Shown here: positions 1-11,424 of the stretch, in pieces
Numbering within the stretch: position 1 is the stretch's first letter
Layout of the letters: the number at the start of each line of letters is the position of its first letter
Assembly (NCBI GenBank): GCA_016748015.1
Contig: JAAOMT010000109.1
Coordinates: 359,461 to 423,460 of the forward strand
Length of the DNA stretch: 64,000 nucleotides
Direction: 5' to 3'
Origin: Geosiphon pyriformis
Lineage: Eukaryota > Glomeromycota > Glomeromycetes > Archaeosporales > Geosiphonaceae
Notes under the pieces: generated by a model
Told to the model about the DNA's origin: nothing
Database searches by the model: none
The model's input: only the letters and a program-made list of their open reading frames with translations
Made by a program: the position numbers and the translations under genes

Positions 1-632
1 TGATTTTCAATTCCCATTTTTTTTTCTAAGTTCCTTTTGTTTTGACACTTTTCATAGCACTGTTTTTGATATAGGATAAGACAGTTTTCGTAGAGATAAG
101 TGTTGATTTGAGCAAGATATTGTTTTTGCTCTTATTGAGTGAGGCATAGTTGTTGGTAGTAGTCCTGGAATTTGTCCACTGGGTCGAACATGTTGTAACT
201 GGTGACTTTGTCAGCTACTTCGGCTGACTTTTTCCAATGTCATATTTTTTCAGTGATTCCTCCTCTTACTTTGGCCTATGCAGTGTTGTACAACTCATTT
301 TTGTCATGTGAGTAGTGCTGTAGTTTTTTTAACACTCTGTTAAACACTGTTTCAAATAGTATTCTTCTTCTTATCCAGTCACAGATGAGAATCGTGTATT
401 GGCAAGTTGTGTCACATGTTTTTCTTTTGCCTGGTATGTCATTTCAGTCACACCCTTTTGGTAACAGTTTTCCACAAGCAAGACATGGTTTCTTATCCCA
501 TTTTCTGTGTCTTTCTGGATAATCATATTTTTTATTGTTACAACAGTTACAATAGTAATGGGTGGAGTTTTTTGGGTCTTTGTCTGATGCACTGTATGTA
601 GTCATAGACGAGAGTTTCTTCTTGTAAACCAA
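1..632 (-). pseudogene. Copy A Cys-rich (zinc-ribbon-like) domain of Pol
   Basis: The minus strand reads HYYCNCCNNK, then PCLACGKLLPKGC, then TCDTTC, a series of CxxC pairs. The same pairs follow the protease in C (CLTCGEQL, then CNALC), E and F. Such spacing suggests zinc binding, but I do not recognise a named family. The frame shifts once around 440-600 and is stopped near 444. It continues to base 1, where a KCQNKRN-like segment suggests the third Cys cluster seen in C at 23,729-23,779. Confidence 0.6.
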
Positions 633-686
633 GCATTCTAGCTTTGGTTTGCATTACTGGTGGTTTCTTTGTGAACTTATCTGGTT

Positions 687-1502
687 CTATTCAGATTTTT
701 CTTCACTGGTCCATGTTGGTATGGCTGGTAGTCCTGTTCTTTGGTTATTAGCCCAAGAGAGCTGATAAGTTTTGATGGCTGGTAGTGCTAGATTTTTCTC
801 AAATTCGAAAGTAGGTCTTTGGTTGATGCTGGGTTTTTGAAAGTGGCCACAGATGGCTAAAATTCTGGCCTGGTGGCTATTATAATTAATCAGAAGCTCT
901 TGGGTGATCCAGTCTAGGGTGGCATTGGCTTTTGTTAGCCAGTCATTCTCTACTAACGCTTGATATTGTGTAGTGTCCATTACTAATACTTTTGTAGGTA
1001 TTACTATGCCATTAATTTCGAAAGAGAATGAATCGATTTCGCTATGAGGCAGCTTTGTACTTCCATTGGCTGTTATGATTTGGGATGTCATAGCATGATT
1101 AACTTTGAAACCCAGTTGGTTTACTAGTTAAAGCATTATGATGCTTCCAGCAAATCTACTATCTAAAATAAGTTTGATTGGGGTATTGTTTACAGTGGCT
1201 TCCATATACATAGCAGTAATTGGGCATTTTTTATCTAATGCTATTCTACTGAACATAGCCTTATTTTTCTCTAATTCAAAAGAAAAAATAGCTGTAAGAC
1301 TGCTATCTTTGGTAGTAACTGTTGGTAGTATTGTTTGGCTTAATTTATTGGAGAAATTTTCAGTTCTGTTTATGTTTCTACCATTATTGTTTCCGATGAT
1401 CAGATTTTCTGGTATATTAAGGTAAGTTTGTTGGTAATTTTGGTAGTTTGAATTGGTTTGCTGACTGGTTCTGGTGTGGTTTGGATTCCTTTGGACCAAC
1501 AT
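687..1502 (-). pseudogene. Copy A retropepsin-like aspartic protease
   Basis: Would process the Gag-Pol polyprotein. The segment at 1,128-1,502 ends PIKLILDSRFAGSI, the flap-proximal active-site strand of a retroviral-type protease, and 687-1,091 supplies the C-terminal half ending QYQALVENDWL then LDWITQELL, as in elements C and E. The catalytic triplet Asp-Ser-Gly reads Asp-Ser-Arg (GGA to AGA), expected to inactivate the enzyme. A stop separates the two halves. Confidence 0.75.
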
Positions 1503-1689
1503 GTTCTGGTTCTACATGGGCTGATTTCGAGGCTTGGGATGCCAATTTGGATTGGCTATTATGGGCTGTTGCTGGTAAATTCCTTGATTTTGATACATGA
1601 TAGGATATTGGTGTGATATTGGCATGTACTGGTTTTTGGGCATTTGGGGTGGTGCATAATAATTATTTTTGCGTATTTTCTGCATCATT

Positions 1690-3340
1690 TGCATTTAATA
1701 TTGACTAATCAAATGTCCTACACATTTGCAAAAATGGCAGATGCACATTTCTGTTCTGAATTTCTGTTACAACAAGCAATTATTTCAACTGTCGTTGACT
1801 TTTTGGCTGCATTTTTGGAGTGGTTGATATGTATTTCTTCTTGGATCTGGAATGAAGTAACTTTCTATTTTCTTAAAGAGTTTCTTCTCTAATTGTGTTA
1901 CTCTTTTCTCTAATGTTTCTGTCTTATTTTCTTTCATTACTATGTTAACTATTTGACTATGGTTAGCTTTTTTTTCAGCCAATTCAAGAGCTCTGGCAAG
2001 CATAATGGCTTCTGGTAAGAAATTAGGGTGAACAGAACATACTCTTTCTAAAATACTGCTTTTTAATCCTCTAATAAACTGATTTAAAACCTGAGAATCA
2101 GTGTAGTATCCTTGTTCAATTGCTTCAATCTGATGGCGAATTCAATTGAATTGAGCAAGGTATTGGGTGACAGTTTCACTAGTACTTTGCTTGATAGTAT
2201 TGAATTTGTTTTGTAGTTGGATTATGGCGTTTGGGTTGCTAAAATACTCCAAGAGTGTGTCTTTGAATTCTGCGAAGCTTGTGAGTTTTGTTTCTAAGCT
2301 TTGATACCATGAGTCGGCAGTGCCTTTTAGAAAGAAAAATAATGTTTGGATTGCTCTTTGATTATTCCAGTTATTTGCCTGGATGACTTTTTGTGCTTCT
2401 CTGAACCATGTGTGCATGTCCGTTTCTTCTTCCTCTCCTGAGAAATTTGTTAATTGCGTGATGTAAGATGTGGCTATTTCATCGTTGTTTTCTGCTGGTG
2501 GGTTTATTGGTCTAAAAGAAAATGGGATGATATTTCCTTGAGCATCTCTAAAGGTGGCTTCTTTTATATCCGGTTTTTCCTCTTGATCACGAGTTTCTTG
2601 GTTTCTGGACAGGTTGCTTGTTCCAGTGACTGGTCTTATGCTTGTTTTTTCACTGGTTTCTTCGGATTCCGATTTAGACTTCTCTTTACAGTTTTCAAAC
2701 CTGCTCCAAATTTTGGTTGAAAAAGGGGTTTTTGGAATAGCAATGAATATTCTCTTGTAATTGGTATATCTTCCCAATTGTATTGTTTGAGCTTTTCAAT
2801 ATAATTAAAAGTTTTCAGCATTTGTGGGGTTGATGTAAATAATGATGTAGCTCCTAATAGGAGTTGGATTTTATTATCTGGGGAAAAATGGTAAGATCTT
2901 TTTTTTGGTGAATGAAGGCATTGTTTCTTTACTGATTGCATGACATTTTTCTTGGGCATTTGGACAGGTGTTCCTAATTTTTGCTGATTTTTTTCGTGAT
3001 TAATTTCTGAATTGTGGACGCATTCTCTGGTGTTCTTTATGGATATTGGGTAATTTTTGTTGGTGTATTGCTCAATTTCGTGATAAATTTGAACAATAGT
3101 TGCAGCTATTGCTGTTGTTTTTTTTGAAGTAAATTGAGATAATTCCCTATATAATTAATGTTTTGTATTATTTGGTTCTCCTTCCCTTCCTATGTGATAA
3201 TTTATTCTGATGTTAATATAATAGATGAGGGTGTTTTCAGCTGGACAACACTCTTCTGATAATCCAAAATCACTTTGATGTTGTAAATAAAGGGCATGGC
3301 AGAATTCAACAACAGTAAAATTAGGAGTTTTTGTCACCAT
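1690..3340 (-). pseudogene. Copy A Gag, frameshifted
   Basis: Structural protein of the retrotransposon particle. The first Met is at 3,338-3,340 (reads MVTKTPNFTVVEF), aligning with the N-terminus of Gag in element C. A stop at 3,155 and a frame change between about 2,636 and 2,777 break it. The capsid-like part reads TDMHTWFREAQKVIQANNW, then ADSWYQSLE and LLEYFSNPNA, matching C at 21,200-21,590. A lysine/glutamate-rich helix lies at about 1,840-2,000. The zinc knuckle at 1,698-1,739 reads CHFCKCVGHLISQY: its last Cys has become Tyr (TGT to TAT). Confidence 0.8.
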
Positions 3341-3399
3341 TTTGGTTTTCCTTCTTTTTAGCAATGAATTATTGCTAATTATTAGTTTTCTTTAATTTT

Positions 3400-4210
3400 T
3401 TTTCCTCATAGAGTTTATCAGATATTATGGGATGGTTTTCTTGGTATATTTAATTGCCAATATTCCGTTTTAATTGCAATCAGTCTCTTGTGAGTTCCTC
3501 AATTCTATTTGTGTGATAATGTTATTGTTATACTGAAGGCTTTCTCTTTAATATTATGATGTAAGTTATTTCTCAATTCCTGATTGTTGTGTGTGTTTAT
3601 ATACTCCTTCTCAAAGGCTGAACTAAAATCTACCTGCTGTTTGGAGTCTTTTCTGAGACTATCATTGCAATTGCCTGATGTGTTTCTCTAATCTAGAAAC
3701 ACAGAATGTTAATGGTCTTTAACGCTTTTCCTAATTTTCACAATAAAGCTTTTATCAATTAGTAACAATGTAAATAATCTTGATTAAAGATTATTCTTCC
3801 AAAGAATTTAACTAATGAATGATAATTTCATTCAATAATTAACACAAGTGAGTTTCTTATTACTTTGGGGTTGTAATAATTCAGTTTTAAATATTCTTTT
3901 TCATTTCTTTTTGATTTAAAAGTTTCTTGGGATATTTAATTTAAAGATACAATTTAAAGTGGAGTTTGTTGAATAAATTGGATCTATTGCTTGATAAGTT
4001 ATAATTTTTATTACTTAATTAACTTTTCTTAATATTAAAGCTACTGTATATATACATGTTTGTAGTTCTACAAGAAAATATATTGTAATACTTTTTTTTT
4101 GATATTTCAATCTGGTGTTTGCTGCTATTACCAGTTGGTATTGGCTACTATTGTGAACTGGTGCTTGCCACTATCACAAGATAGTGTTTGTTACTATGTT
4201 AATCATTACC
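3400..4210 (-). repeat. LTR-like upstream region of copy A
   Basis: Non-coding stretch upstream of A Gag. On the minus strand it carries ATGTATATATACAG at about 4,044-4,057, equivalent to the TATGTATATATAG of the LTRs of B, C and E, with an array of short repeats upstream of it. I therefore read it as A's 5' LTR (U3-R-U5). I did not find the TGTTAC/GTAACA ends or a TGGTGC primer site, so both ends are estimates. Confidence 0.45.
4105..4205 (-). repeat. Degenerate tandem repeats in the copy A U3
   Basis: About four imperfect units of roughly 25 bases, seen on the plus strand as CTGGTGTTTGCTGCTATTAC, CAGTTGGTATTGGCTACTAT, ACTGGTGCTTGCCACTATCA and ATAGTGTTTGTTACTATG. They lie just upstream of the TATA-like box in A's transcription direction, like the unrelated U3 repeats of the C and E LTRs. 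Confidence 0.65.
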
Positions 4211-5049
4211 TTTCTAAGATTATTACTGTGCTATATTATGATTGAATAGTTTATATTATTTTTATGATTTTTTTGCTAAATTCTTAAACTTTAACAACAT
4301 TTTAATACAAATTATGTTGTTTTTTAAGTGCTACTAATCTATTGAGTTATATGTTTTGCATATGTTCTACAAAACTAGTATTACCAGCTGAAATTTAAGA
4401 TATTATTTAACATAAAATTATTTATATAATTCATATTATTAACTAACATATATTATTATTTTAATATATTACTTATTATCTTATTAAATTATTCAAATTA
4501 TCATTTAGTTAATAATCTAATTTGTACAAAACACAAATGTAACCAAATTGTGATGATCAAATCATACAATACACTGAATTATATAACATTAAAAATTCAC
4601 TAAAATATTAAGTAAATTCAACAAAATATTCAATAATTTACTAAAATAATTTATAGTTCACAAAATTAACTTGTAGTTTAATGAAATATATTTTTAGTTT
4701 ACCAAAATATTAAAAAAAAAAAAGTGTTAAATTATGAAAAAATATCCCAACAAATTGTATAAAAGAAGAGTTTTTCTTTTTAAAAAAATGTATCTTAATT
4801 AAAATAATTTTTTACCAAATATTTTTTCTTAAAATAATTTTTTTTACAAATTAACTCAAATAAAACTCACTTGAAAAACATAAATTTTTTAATTATTATT
4901 GTTTTAAAATTAACTATTTTATACTAATAATTTGAAATATTATAAAAACATATAAAAACTTTTTTCTCTTTTTCATCCTAAATTCCCAAAAAAGAATCAA
5001 AAATTTTTGAAAGAAGTTTTCTTTTACCATTCAATACAATTAATTCAAA
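4211..5049. other. AT-rich intergenic stretch, no gene seen
   Basis: Between copy A and LINE 1. It is almost purely A/T with short homopolymers, with no open frame, no LTR ends and no protein similarity that I can recognise on either strand. It may hold decayed LTR or LINE 5' sequence. Confidence 0.5.
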
Positions 5050-5171
5050 CTGTTTTTTGATTTTGAGACCACTGTTGGCCCTAGTATTGCTATCATAAAG
5101 AAGATTATTAAAGATTCTAGCTCTGGTGAGAGTTTCAGACCCATTTTGTTGGAAAAAAAAAAGGTGGCATT

Positions 5172-6889
5172 TTGGAGAAGAGTATTAAAGACAAAGGAAA
5201 GTCTTTTAAGATGTCAAGTGGTTGTTTATGGGGTTCTGAGACTGGTAACACCACCAAGTCTAATAGCATTAATATGAAAGAAGAGTGTTTGGTAGAGGAA
5301 ATAAATTTCAACTATGGTAAAAATAATGTTTTTGCTGATGGAGATTCTAATCAAATGCCTAAAAAACTGGGTATTAAAACCAAGAAGACATTGGGCAAGC
5401 TATTAAGGAAGATAGATTTCTTAGATTATGATAATAATGATGATGTTCTTTCAGATATTACTTTGAAACTCTCCTCTCTCTTAAGAAATTTGATCAAAGT
5501 TTCTATTAAAAAATCTTTTGCATTAAATATTAGGTTGGATAAGATAGTTAACAAAACATCTCAAAAAAAATGTGCTGTAATTAAGAAATTATTTTCAGAA
5601 ATCAATAGTTTAAAGGGGACATCTACTCTTTTAAAATTCTTAAAAATCATCAGAGCAACATTTATCTCCAAATTAGGTCTAATAAAAGCCACTAAAAAGA
5701 CTACTAGTGCAAAAATCATGGTAAATACTAATCTTAAAAAATCTAACAGGCATTCTGATCAGGCTGTGGTTTTAAATAAAATTCTAATTAGTACTTCTAC
5801 TGAGACTGTACATACTGCACTATCTGAGTTTGGCATTATTAAGTCAATTAAGATACAATTGGTGAGACTGTGATAAGCAAGTAGTTAAATTTAAACAGAT
5901 TAATCATGCTAATTTGGTTGCAGCAAAATAGTCTATCCTAATTAGGAAGGATGCAGTGCATGTTATTAAGGCTGATCAAGATAAGATTTTATGAAATATA
6001 AAAGACAGTCATAGGGTGCTGCTCTATACTTTTTCTATGGGAACAAATACTCATGACATCTGAAATTTCATTGGTTTTGTAAGTAAAAAAATGTGTATAA
6101 TCAACTGATATTTTGTTATATATGTTCAGATCAGATGTACCATTGTTTGTTTTGAATCAACTGAATCTTTGGATGCCATTATGGAAACAACACCTGTGTT
6201 GAAAAGGACCAATTTATGATGGTCTTGTCTGGGTTTTTTTAAGTATGCTAAGTGTGAGAAAATAGAACGTATGTTATTGGGCTGTTCTGTAGAAAAGAGT
6301 TTGTATTTTAGTAAAATATCTTATATAACACTTTTAGACATAAATAAAAACAGATTGGCAATTATCTATTTCAAGCATTCAGCTTCTATTACTTGTCCTG
6401 TTGCTTTTTGGTGGAGTTTTTTAGGCAAAGATAGCTGGCAGATCTTTATTTCCTTTTCTTCCTATGCAAAATGTTTCAGTTAACTTTGGCTCCTCTGTGA
6501 AGATAAAGCTTACTTCTCCTATTGCAAAAGACATTAAGAATAGGTTTGCTGTCTTAGAGAGCAGTCTTACTAGTCTTGTAGAACAAATTAGTAAGTTGGC
6601 TAAGAGATTGGGCTCACTTATTCTAGCAGTTTTTCAGCCTAGCCCTAGATGTTAACTGTTAGTAACCCCCTCATTACAAAATCAGGTAGGCTATATAGTG
6701 ATAGGATTGGGCTTGAGTGAAACCACTAGTGGTAAGACTGCTGCATTTCTGGACTTATTTTCTAATCCTGATATGGTTAAATTTGAGAATATGTTGAATA
6801 GTCTTTCTATTTTGGTATTTAGTTTGTCAGCTTGTTTTGATGGTTTGGTCTTAACTGGTAGCATGTACCCTCAATCTTCCTCTCAATGA
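5172..6889 (+). pseudogene. LINE 1 ORF1 (Gag-like RNA-binding protein)
   Basis: ORF1 proteins coat the LINE RNA. An open 233-codon frame starts at a TTG at 5,172 (no ATG there) and runs to 5,873. Collinear remnants continue to the stop at 6,887-6,889. The middle reads LFSEINSLKGTSTLLKFLKI and SEFGIIKSIKIQLVRL, matching LINE 3 ORF1 (VFSKFGKIVSIKMQLIGL). The zinc knuckle near 6,245-6,290 is ruined: one Cys and the His are replaced (YAKCEKIERMLLGC). A C-terminal helix (LESSLTSLVEQISKLAKRLGS) sits at 6,560-6,625. The stop overlaps the ORF2 start as ATGA. Confidence 0.8.
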
Positions 6890-7645
6890 GTGAATTAGTC
6901 CTGAAAATTGTGATTTGTAATGTCAGAGGTATGAACAATCCTGCAAAGCAGGAGGATATTGTGCATTGACATAAGGACATGAACAATTTAATCTCAATTT
7001 TTATGAAAACTAAGCTGAAAAAAAAGATTTGCCCATGGATTATTAACAAATTTACTGGTGTTCATGTATTAACTTCTAATTTGAACTTTGGTTATTTAGT
7101 TTGGGAATTGCTATAATCATGAATGATTCTCTGGTAAGGCATGTGTATAAGATTTCTGAGATATCTGGGCACCTCTTATTTATCAAGTTGCTATTCAAAA
7201 ATAAACTTTCTGTTTTGATTTTGGGGCTTTATGCTGAGGTGTCTTTGGCAGTTCATTTTTCTTAGATGGATAACATTAATTCTTTAATTATAAAGGCTGT
7301 GAATAAGTTCTTTTTTGTTATCTTAGGTAACAGTTTCAATGAGGATAATGCTCACAAATATGCAAGTTTTAAAAAATGCTTTGATTTGGGTTTAGTCAAT
7401 TCTTTAGATGAGAGTTCATTTGTGAAGGTGTTGACATAGAGCAATTTCTAAGATGTCTTGAAAATAATTGATTATATGTTGGTTTCTTCAAATTTGGCTA
7501 ATGTAATTGTGCAGTACAATGTTTCAGATATCTGTAAATATTTTAACATTGATCATCAAGCTGTTTTTGTGTCTGTAGGTTTGAGTAGTTTGCTGGATAT
7601 GCGGTTGAACTTTCTTTGTAAACAGGTAAACAAAGATTGTTAGAA
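6886..7645 (+). pseudogene. LINE 1 ORF2, endonuclease domain
   Basis: Apurinic-like endonuclease that would nick target DNA for target-primed reverse transcription. It starts at ATG 6,886 and reads KIVICNVRGMNN (catalytic Asn region). The expected catalytic Glu is Lys (FMKTKLK for MxTKL). Further on are GNSFNED, IDYMLVSSNL and NIDHQAVFVSVGL, so the terminal Asp-His pair is kept. Stops occur at about 6,967, 7,111, 7,264 and others. Confidence 0.75.
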
Positions 7646-9260
7646 GTTTGACTTTAAGAGTATAAGTAATAACAACTGGACTAGGTTTAAGGAGGTTTTG
7701 ACAGCTAATACTACTATGTTTTTTGATGATTTTATAATGTTTAGAAGTTTTACAAATTTGGATGCAATATGGAATGTTATCTATAAGGTGATGTGCCTAT
7801 CAGCTAAAAAAATCTTATAAAAAAAGTGGTTCAAAGGCTACAACAGTGTTTTTACTAAAAAGTTGTCCAGATTCTACAAGCTTGAACTTTTGGTTTCTAG
7901 AATTGTTAGAGCTTTTTAACTGGCTTTGCATAATGTATTTGATTCTTTACTGGTTAAGTAAGAGTGTTTTAATGCTGCCAATACAGCTGCTGTGAAACTA
8001 CTTGTCAATTCTGAATCTTGCTTTGATGATATCAGATTTACTTTGGCTAAGATCAGAAAATTTTATCACTTTTCTAAACTGTCAGAATCTAAGTGCATTG
8101 AGAAATCTTGAATCTAAATTGGCTATTGATAAAAAGATGGAAAGTTTTGAGTTCAATAAAGACCATACCATCAGGAATGTATTAGAGCATTCTTTTTGAA
8201 AAGTTATGCTGGACCATCTTGTAGTAAATAAGAAGCTGGTTTTGGAATTCAATCTGGTTAAATTTAAGGTTAATGAGATTATAGAATGCTGGACTCAAAA
8301 GCATGAAGTGGTTCTTATCATTTTTGATAATTGGTTTTGCCAATACCAACTGCTAGATAATGTTTTTGATGGTGCTTTTTCAAATGTAATGACTCCAATT
8401 GATTTTAATAATTGTTTGATGTTGTCTCAGATCTGTCTGATAGAAAAGCTGCTGGCTTTTCTGGCATTTCCAATGAGTTATGGAAACATTGTGATAAATT
8501 AATTTTAAACATGCTGCTAGTATTTTTAAACTTTTGTTTAACATGTAAATTAGTTTCAACTTCTTGGAAAGAGGCTTGGATTTCTATAATTCTGAAACTA
8601 TATAAATAAGAAGGTGTTTTTACAAATACTTACTCTATTGTTTTAATTAAGACAGCTCACAAAATTCTTTCCAAAATCTTTTTGGACAGAATTTTTTCAG
8701 CTTGTAGCACCTTTAATGTTTTTTAGAGTAATAATTTTTCTGTTTTGAAGAGCACTATAATACAGTCCCCTATTTTTGCTATTGGTTTAATAATTGAAAA
8801 TATCTTAGAAAAGAACTAAGAGCTATGATTAGTTTTGCAGAATATGTGTAAGACTTATGACTTTGTTAAATGGAAGCATCTCAAGAAAGGCCTGGTCAGA
8901 ATCAAAATGTATGATAAATTTATTAGGTTTTTTGGTGGTATTCACAATAATCAAGTTAACAGAATTATGACTAATTTCAGTTTAACTGATGAATATTGGG
9001 TTTATAATGGGTTAGATCAAGAGGAAGTTTTCTTACTTCTTTTTTGGCACAAATTTTATGATTTGCTTCTATGTGAAATTAAGAGACAGGTAAGTGTGTA
9101 TGGTTACAGGTTGAACTTTTATTTTGTTTCCAAAACTGATTGCATGAATTCTCAAGATGAAATGATGAGATTTTTTGTGGCTAGTGCTTTTGTTGATAAT
9201 ACTATTTGGATTGGTAGTAACTGGATAGCAACACAACATATTTTCAATATTGTTAATTAA
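7646..9260 (+). pseudogene. LINE 1 ORF2, reverse transcriptase
   Basis: A linker of decayed helices (7,646-8,400) leads to the RT. Fingers read KAAGFSGISNELWKHCD (about 8,439-8,490), followed by SWKEAWISIILKLYK. Motif A reads KTYDFVKWKHLKKGL near 8,850-8,895 with its Asp kept. Motif B is degraded (QEEVFLLLFWHKFYD). Motif C is FVDN at 9,189-9,200 where LINE 3 has FIDD, so the second catalytic Asp is lost (GAT to AAT). The 141-codon frame 8,835-9,260 is the longest intact piece. Confidence 0.8.
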
Positions 9261-11415
9261 TTTTTCAGGATCATTAACATTTCTATAAATAACAATAAGA
9301 CTGTGGTCATTCTGGTAAATTGCAGAGTTACAAACTTTTTTCTATCTGTCAGTATCGCACCTATTTCTGTTGCTAAAAATAGTGAATCTTATTGCTATTT
9401 AGGTATATTTTTGTTTTTTGAGAGTTTGTCAAAGCCTAGCTTGGCTAAGGCTCATTTAAATATTCGGTTTTTTACCAATCTCATTTTAAGAAAAGCTATC
9501 TTTGATAAACAATTTTTGTATTTGGTGTTAGCAGTCTTTCTTCCTATTGTGAGCTACAGAACTCAATTCAGTTTTGTTCTTATCAGTGTGTATAATAAGT
9601 AGAACACTATGATTTGCAAGAGCTTAAAGTTCAAATTTGGACTGTTGCTTAATTTTCTCAATGATGCACTTTATTATCCTTCTTTGTACAATTTGAAATA
9701 CTTTAAGCAGATTCAAGCTAAAGACAAATAGGTTTCTATTGTTTATTTTGTGAATTTTTCTGGTATTTTGGACCACCTGTTTATGTACAGGTTACATAAT
9801 CTGCAGGTTTTCAGCTGGCATCCATGCCATTCTTTGCTTTTTCTGTCTTATATTACTGTTAATTCTTGAAATAACTTCTTAGCTGGTATAATTTGCATTT
9901 TTTTGGGATATGACCTGTTTTTGGGTGGTCTTGTAACCAATGTTTTTCATTTCCATGCAGTACCTCTTTGTTTCTTGTTTTTGGTGGTTTTAGATATCTC
10001 AAATGTGTTTCTTCATTTTGGTAGTATGAAATTGTTTTTGTTAAGCAGCTTTGCAACTGTACTGGTGCAATTTTTGAGTGGAAAACATTTAAGCAGTAAA
10101 AAAAATTGGACCCATGTGGTCTGGTTCCTGATTGGTTTGAGCATTTTCTTTATTTTCTTAGTAATAATACTTCTGTTTCTATTAATTTTTTTCTTTCTCT
10201 GGGTGTTGAGTCTTCAAATATTCTTAAGTCTTATAAGTTCAAGGTCATTTGTGACTATTTGTCAAGTGTTAATACTGGTTGTTTTTTTGTCTATACAAAT
10301 GGATTTCTTATTAATTTGGAGAATTTTGACATGAAGACTAGAACTGCAGTTTTTTTTAAGAATGTTGGTTTGGGTTTGGGTGTTAGAGTTTTTGGTTTGG
10401 TGTCTTCCATTATGACAGAGCTGCAGGCTATTGTATTGGTGCTTAAGTGCATACTTTCTTCCAGTTTAGTTCAAGTTTTCTTGGATAGTTAATCTGCTTT
10501 GGCTGTTTGCAAATTAGAATTGGGCTTGTTGTGTCCTGATTTCTGGAATTAGTGTTGGATTAAATGCCATTATATTGTGAGTCTTATTCATGTTAAAAAT
10601 TTGAATGTCAGTTAGATTAAAGTGAAAAATCATTTAGGTGTTTCAAGCAATGAATGTGCCAATACTCTTACTAAGACTGCTTTTTTCTCTAATTAGTATC
10701 TTTTTTATTAAATTAATAAGTGTTGTGTTGTGGCTAGTAGCAATATTGTTTCTAGAAATTCTAGAAATTTTGTTCATAATATTTTTTAATCTATTTACTG
10801 TGTGTACTGGGAGGCTGGCTCTGGTTTTTAGGTGGTAAAGACTAGTCTACAAGCTAATATTGATTGGTTTAGATTATCTCTGGTGTAGTATCCTAATTCT
10901 CATTTGGCAGTTGGTTTCACTAGTAAATTTACAGCTGATATTGACATATATTTTATAAAAGCTCTGCATTATCGGCTTTTAGTTGCTGTCTATAAGTGTT
11001 TGTACAACAAACATTATTCAAGTGTAGTGTATTTGTTTTGTAATAATATTAAGGTCTCGGATCATGCTTTCTCTTGCTCATTTGACTTTGATGCTTGTGC
11101 TCAACTACTAAACATTTATGCAACTGACTGGAGAAAACTTTTTGGTCTTTCTCTTTTATCTTTTTGTGTGTTGCAACTTCTGTTTTCATGTGCTTCTGAC
11201 ATCATAATGTGTGCAGTTTTATATAAGAGTTTTATTCTTAATAATTGGTATTAAGAGTCTTTTGCTGTTTTCAAGGATTTTAAAACTGCAGATCAGATAA
11301 TTGTAGATTTTGTGCACAGATTTTGCTTTGCCTTCCAGAACAAAGTCTGGTTAGTCCATACTAAGTACTGGGCTTTTATAAAAAATAATGAACTAATCCC
11401 ACTAGATGAGTTCAT
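9261..11415 (+). pseudogene. LINE 1 ORF2, connection, RNase H and Cys/His tail
   Basis: After RT the connection reads DKQFLYLVLAVFLPIVSYRTQF near 9,510-9,570. RNase H occupies about 10,270-10,700: FVYTNGFL (catalytic Asp now Asn), MTELQAIVLVLK (Glu kept), QVFLDS (Asp kept), then a degraded SH-LGVSSNECAN region. The tail (10,880-11,415) has LFCNNIKVSDHAFSC and ends RFCFAFQNKVWLVHTKYW, the segment that precedes the C-terminus in LINE 2 and LINE 3. Several frame changes occur. Confidence 0.75.
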
Positions 11416-11424
11416 TTTGGTTTT

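Larger units (their letters stand above)
1..4210 (-). mobile_element. Ty3-like retrotransposon copy A, partial
   Basis: A minus-strand LTR retrotransposon entering from the left edge. Reading leftward there is an LTR-like region, Gag (start about 3,340), a zinc knuckle, protease and a Cys-rich domain; dUTPase and RT would lie outside the window. The order matches elements B, C and E, and the protein text is closest to the remains of element F, so A and F look like one family. A has fewer stops and more G/C than B, E or F. Frames are still broken in several places. The 5' boundary is approximate because I could not find a clean TG...CA LTR end or primer site. Confidence 0.8.
5050..11415 (+). 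mobile_element. LINE 1: old non-LTR retrotransposon
   Basis: Plus-strand LINE with ORF1 (5,172-6,889) and ORF2 (from 6,886: endonuclease, RT, RNase H, Cys/His tail), from a different subfamily than LINE 3 (ORF1 N-termini do not match). The 5' end is estimated from the change in base composition near 5,050. The 3' end is missing: similarity stops at about 11,415, before the terminal segment present in LINE 2 and LINE 3, and Gag of element F follows at once. There is no poly(A) tail. Decay is heavy, with dozens of stops. Confidence 0.85.

Noticed and set aside
407-601. Plus-strand Cys/Phe-rich frame
   Set aside because: Complement of the copy A Cys-rich domain, which matches C, E and F on the minus strand.
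4211-5049. Possible host promoter or gene end
   Set aside because: No open frame, splice-like structure or neighbouring host gene; only AT-rich sequence.
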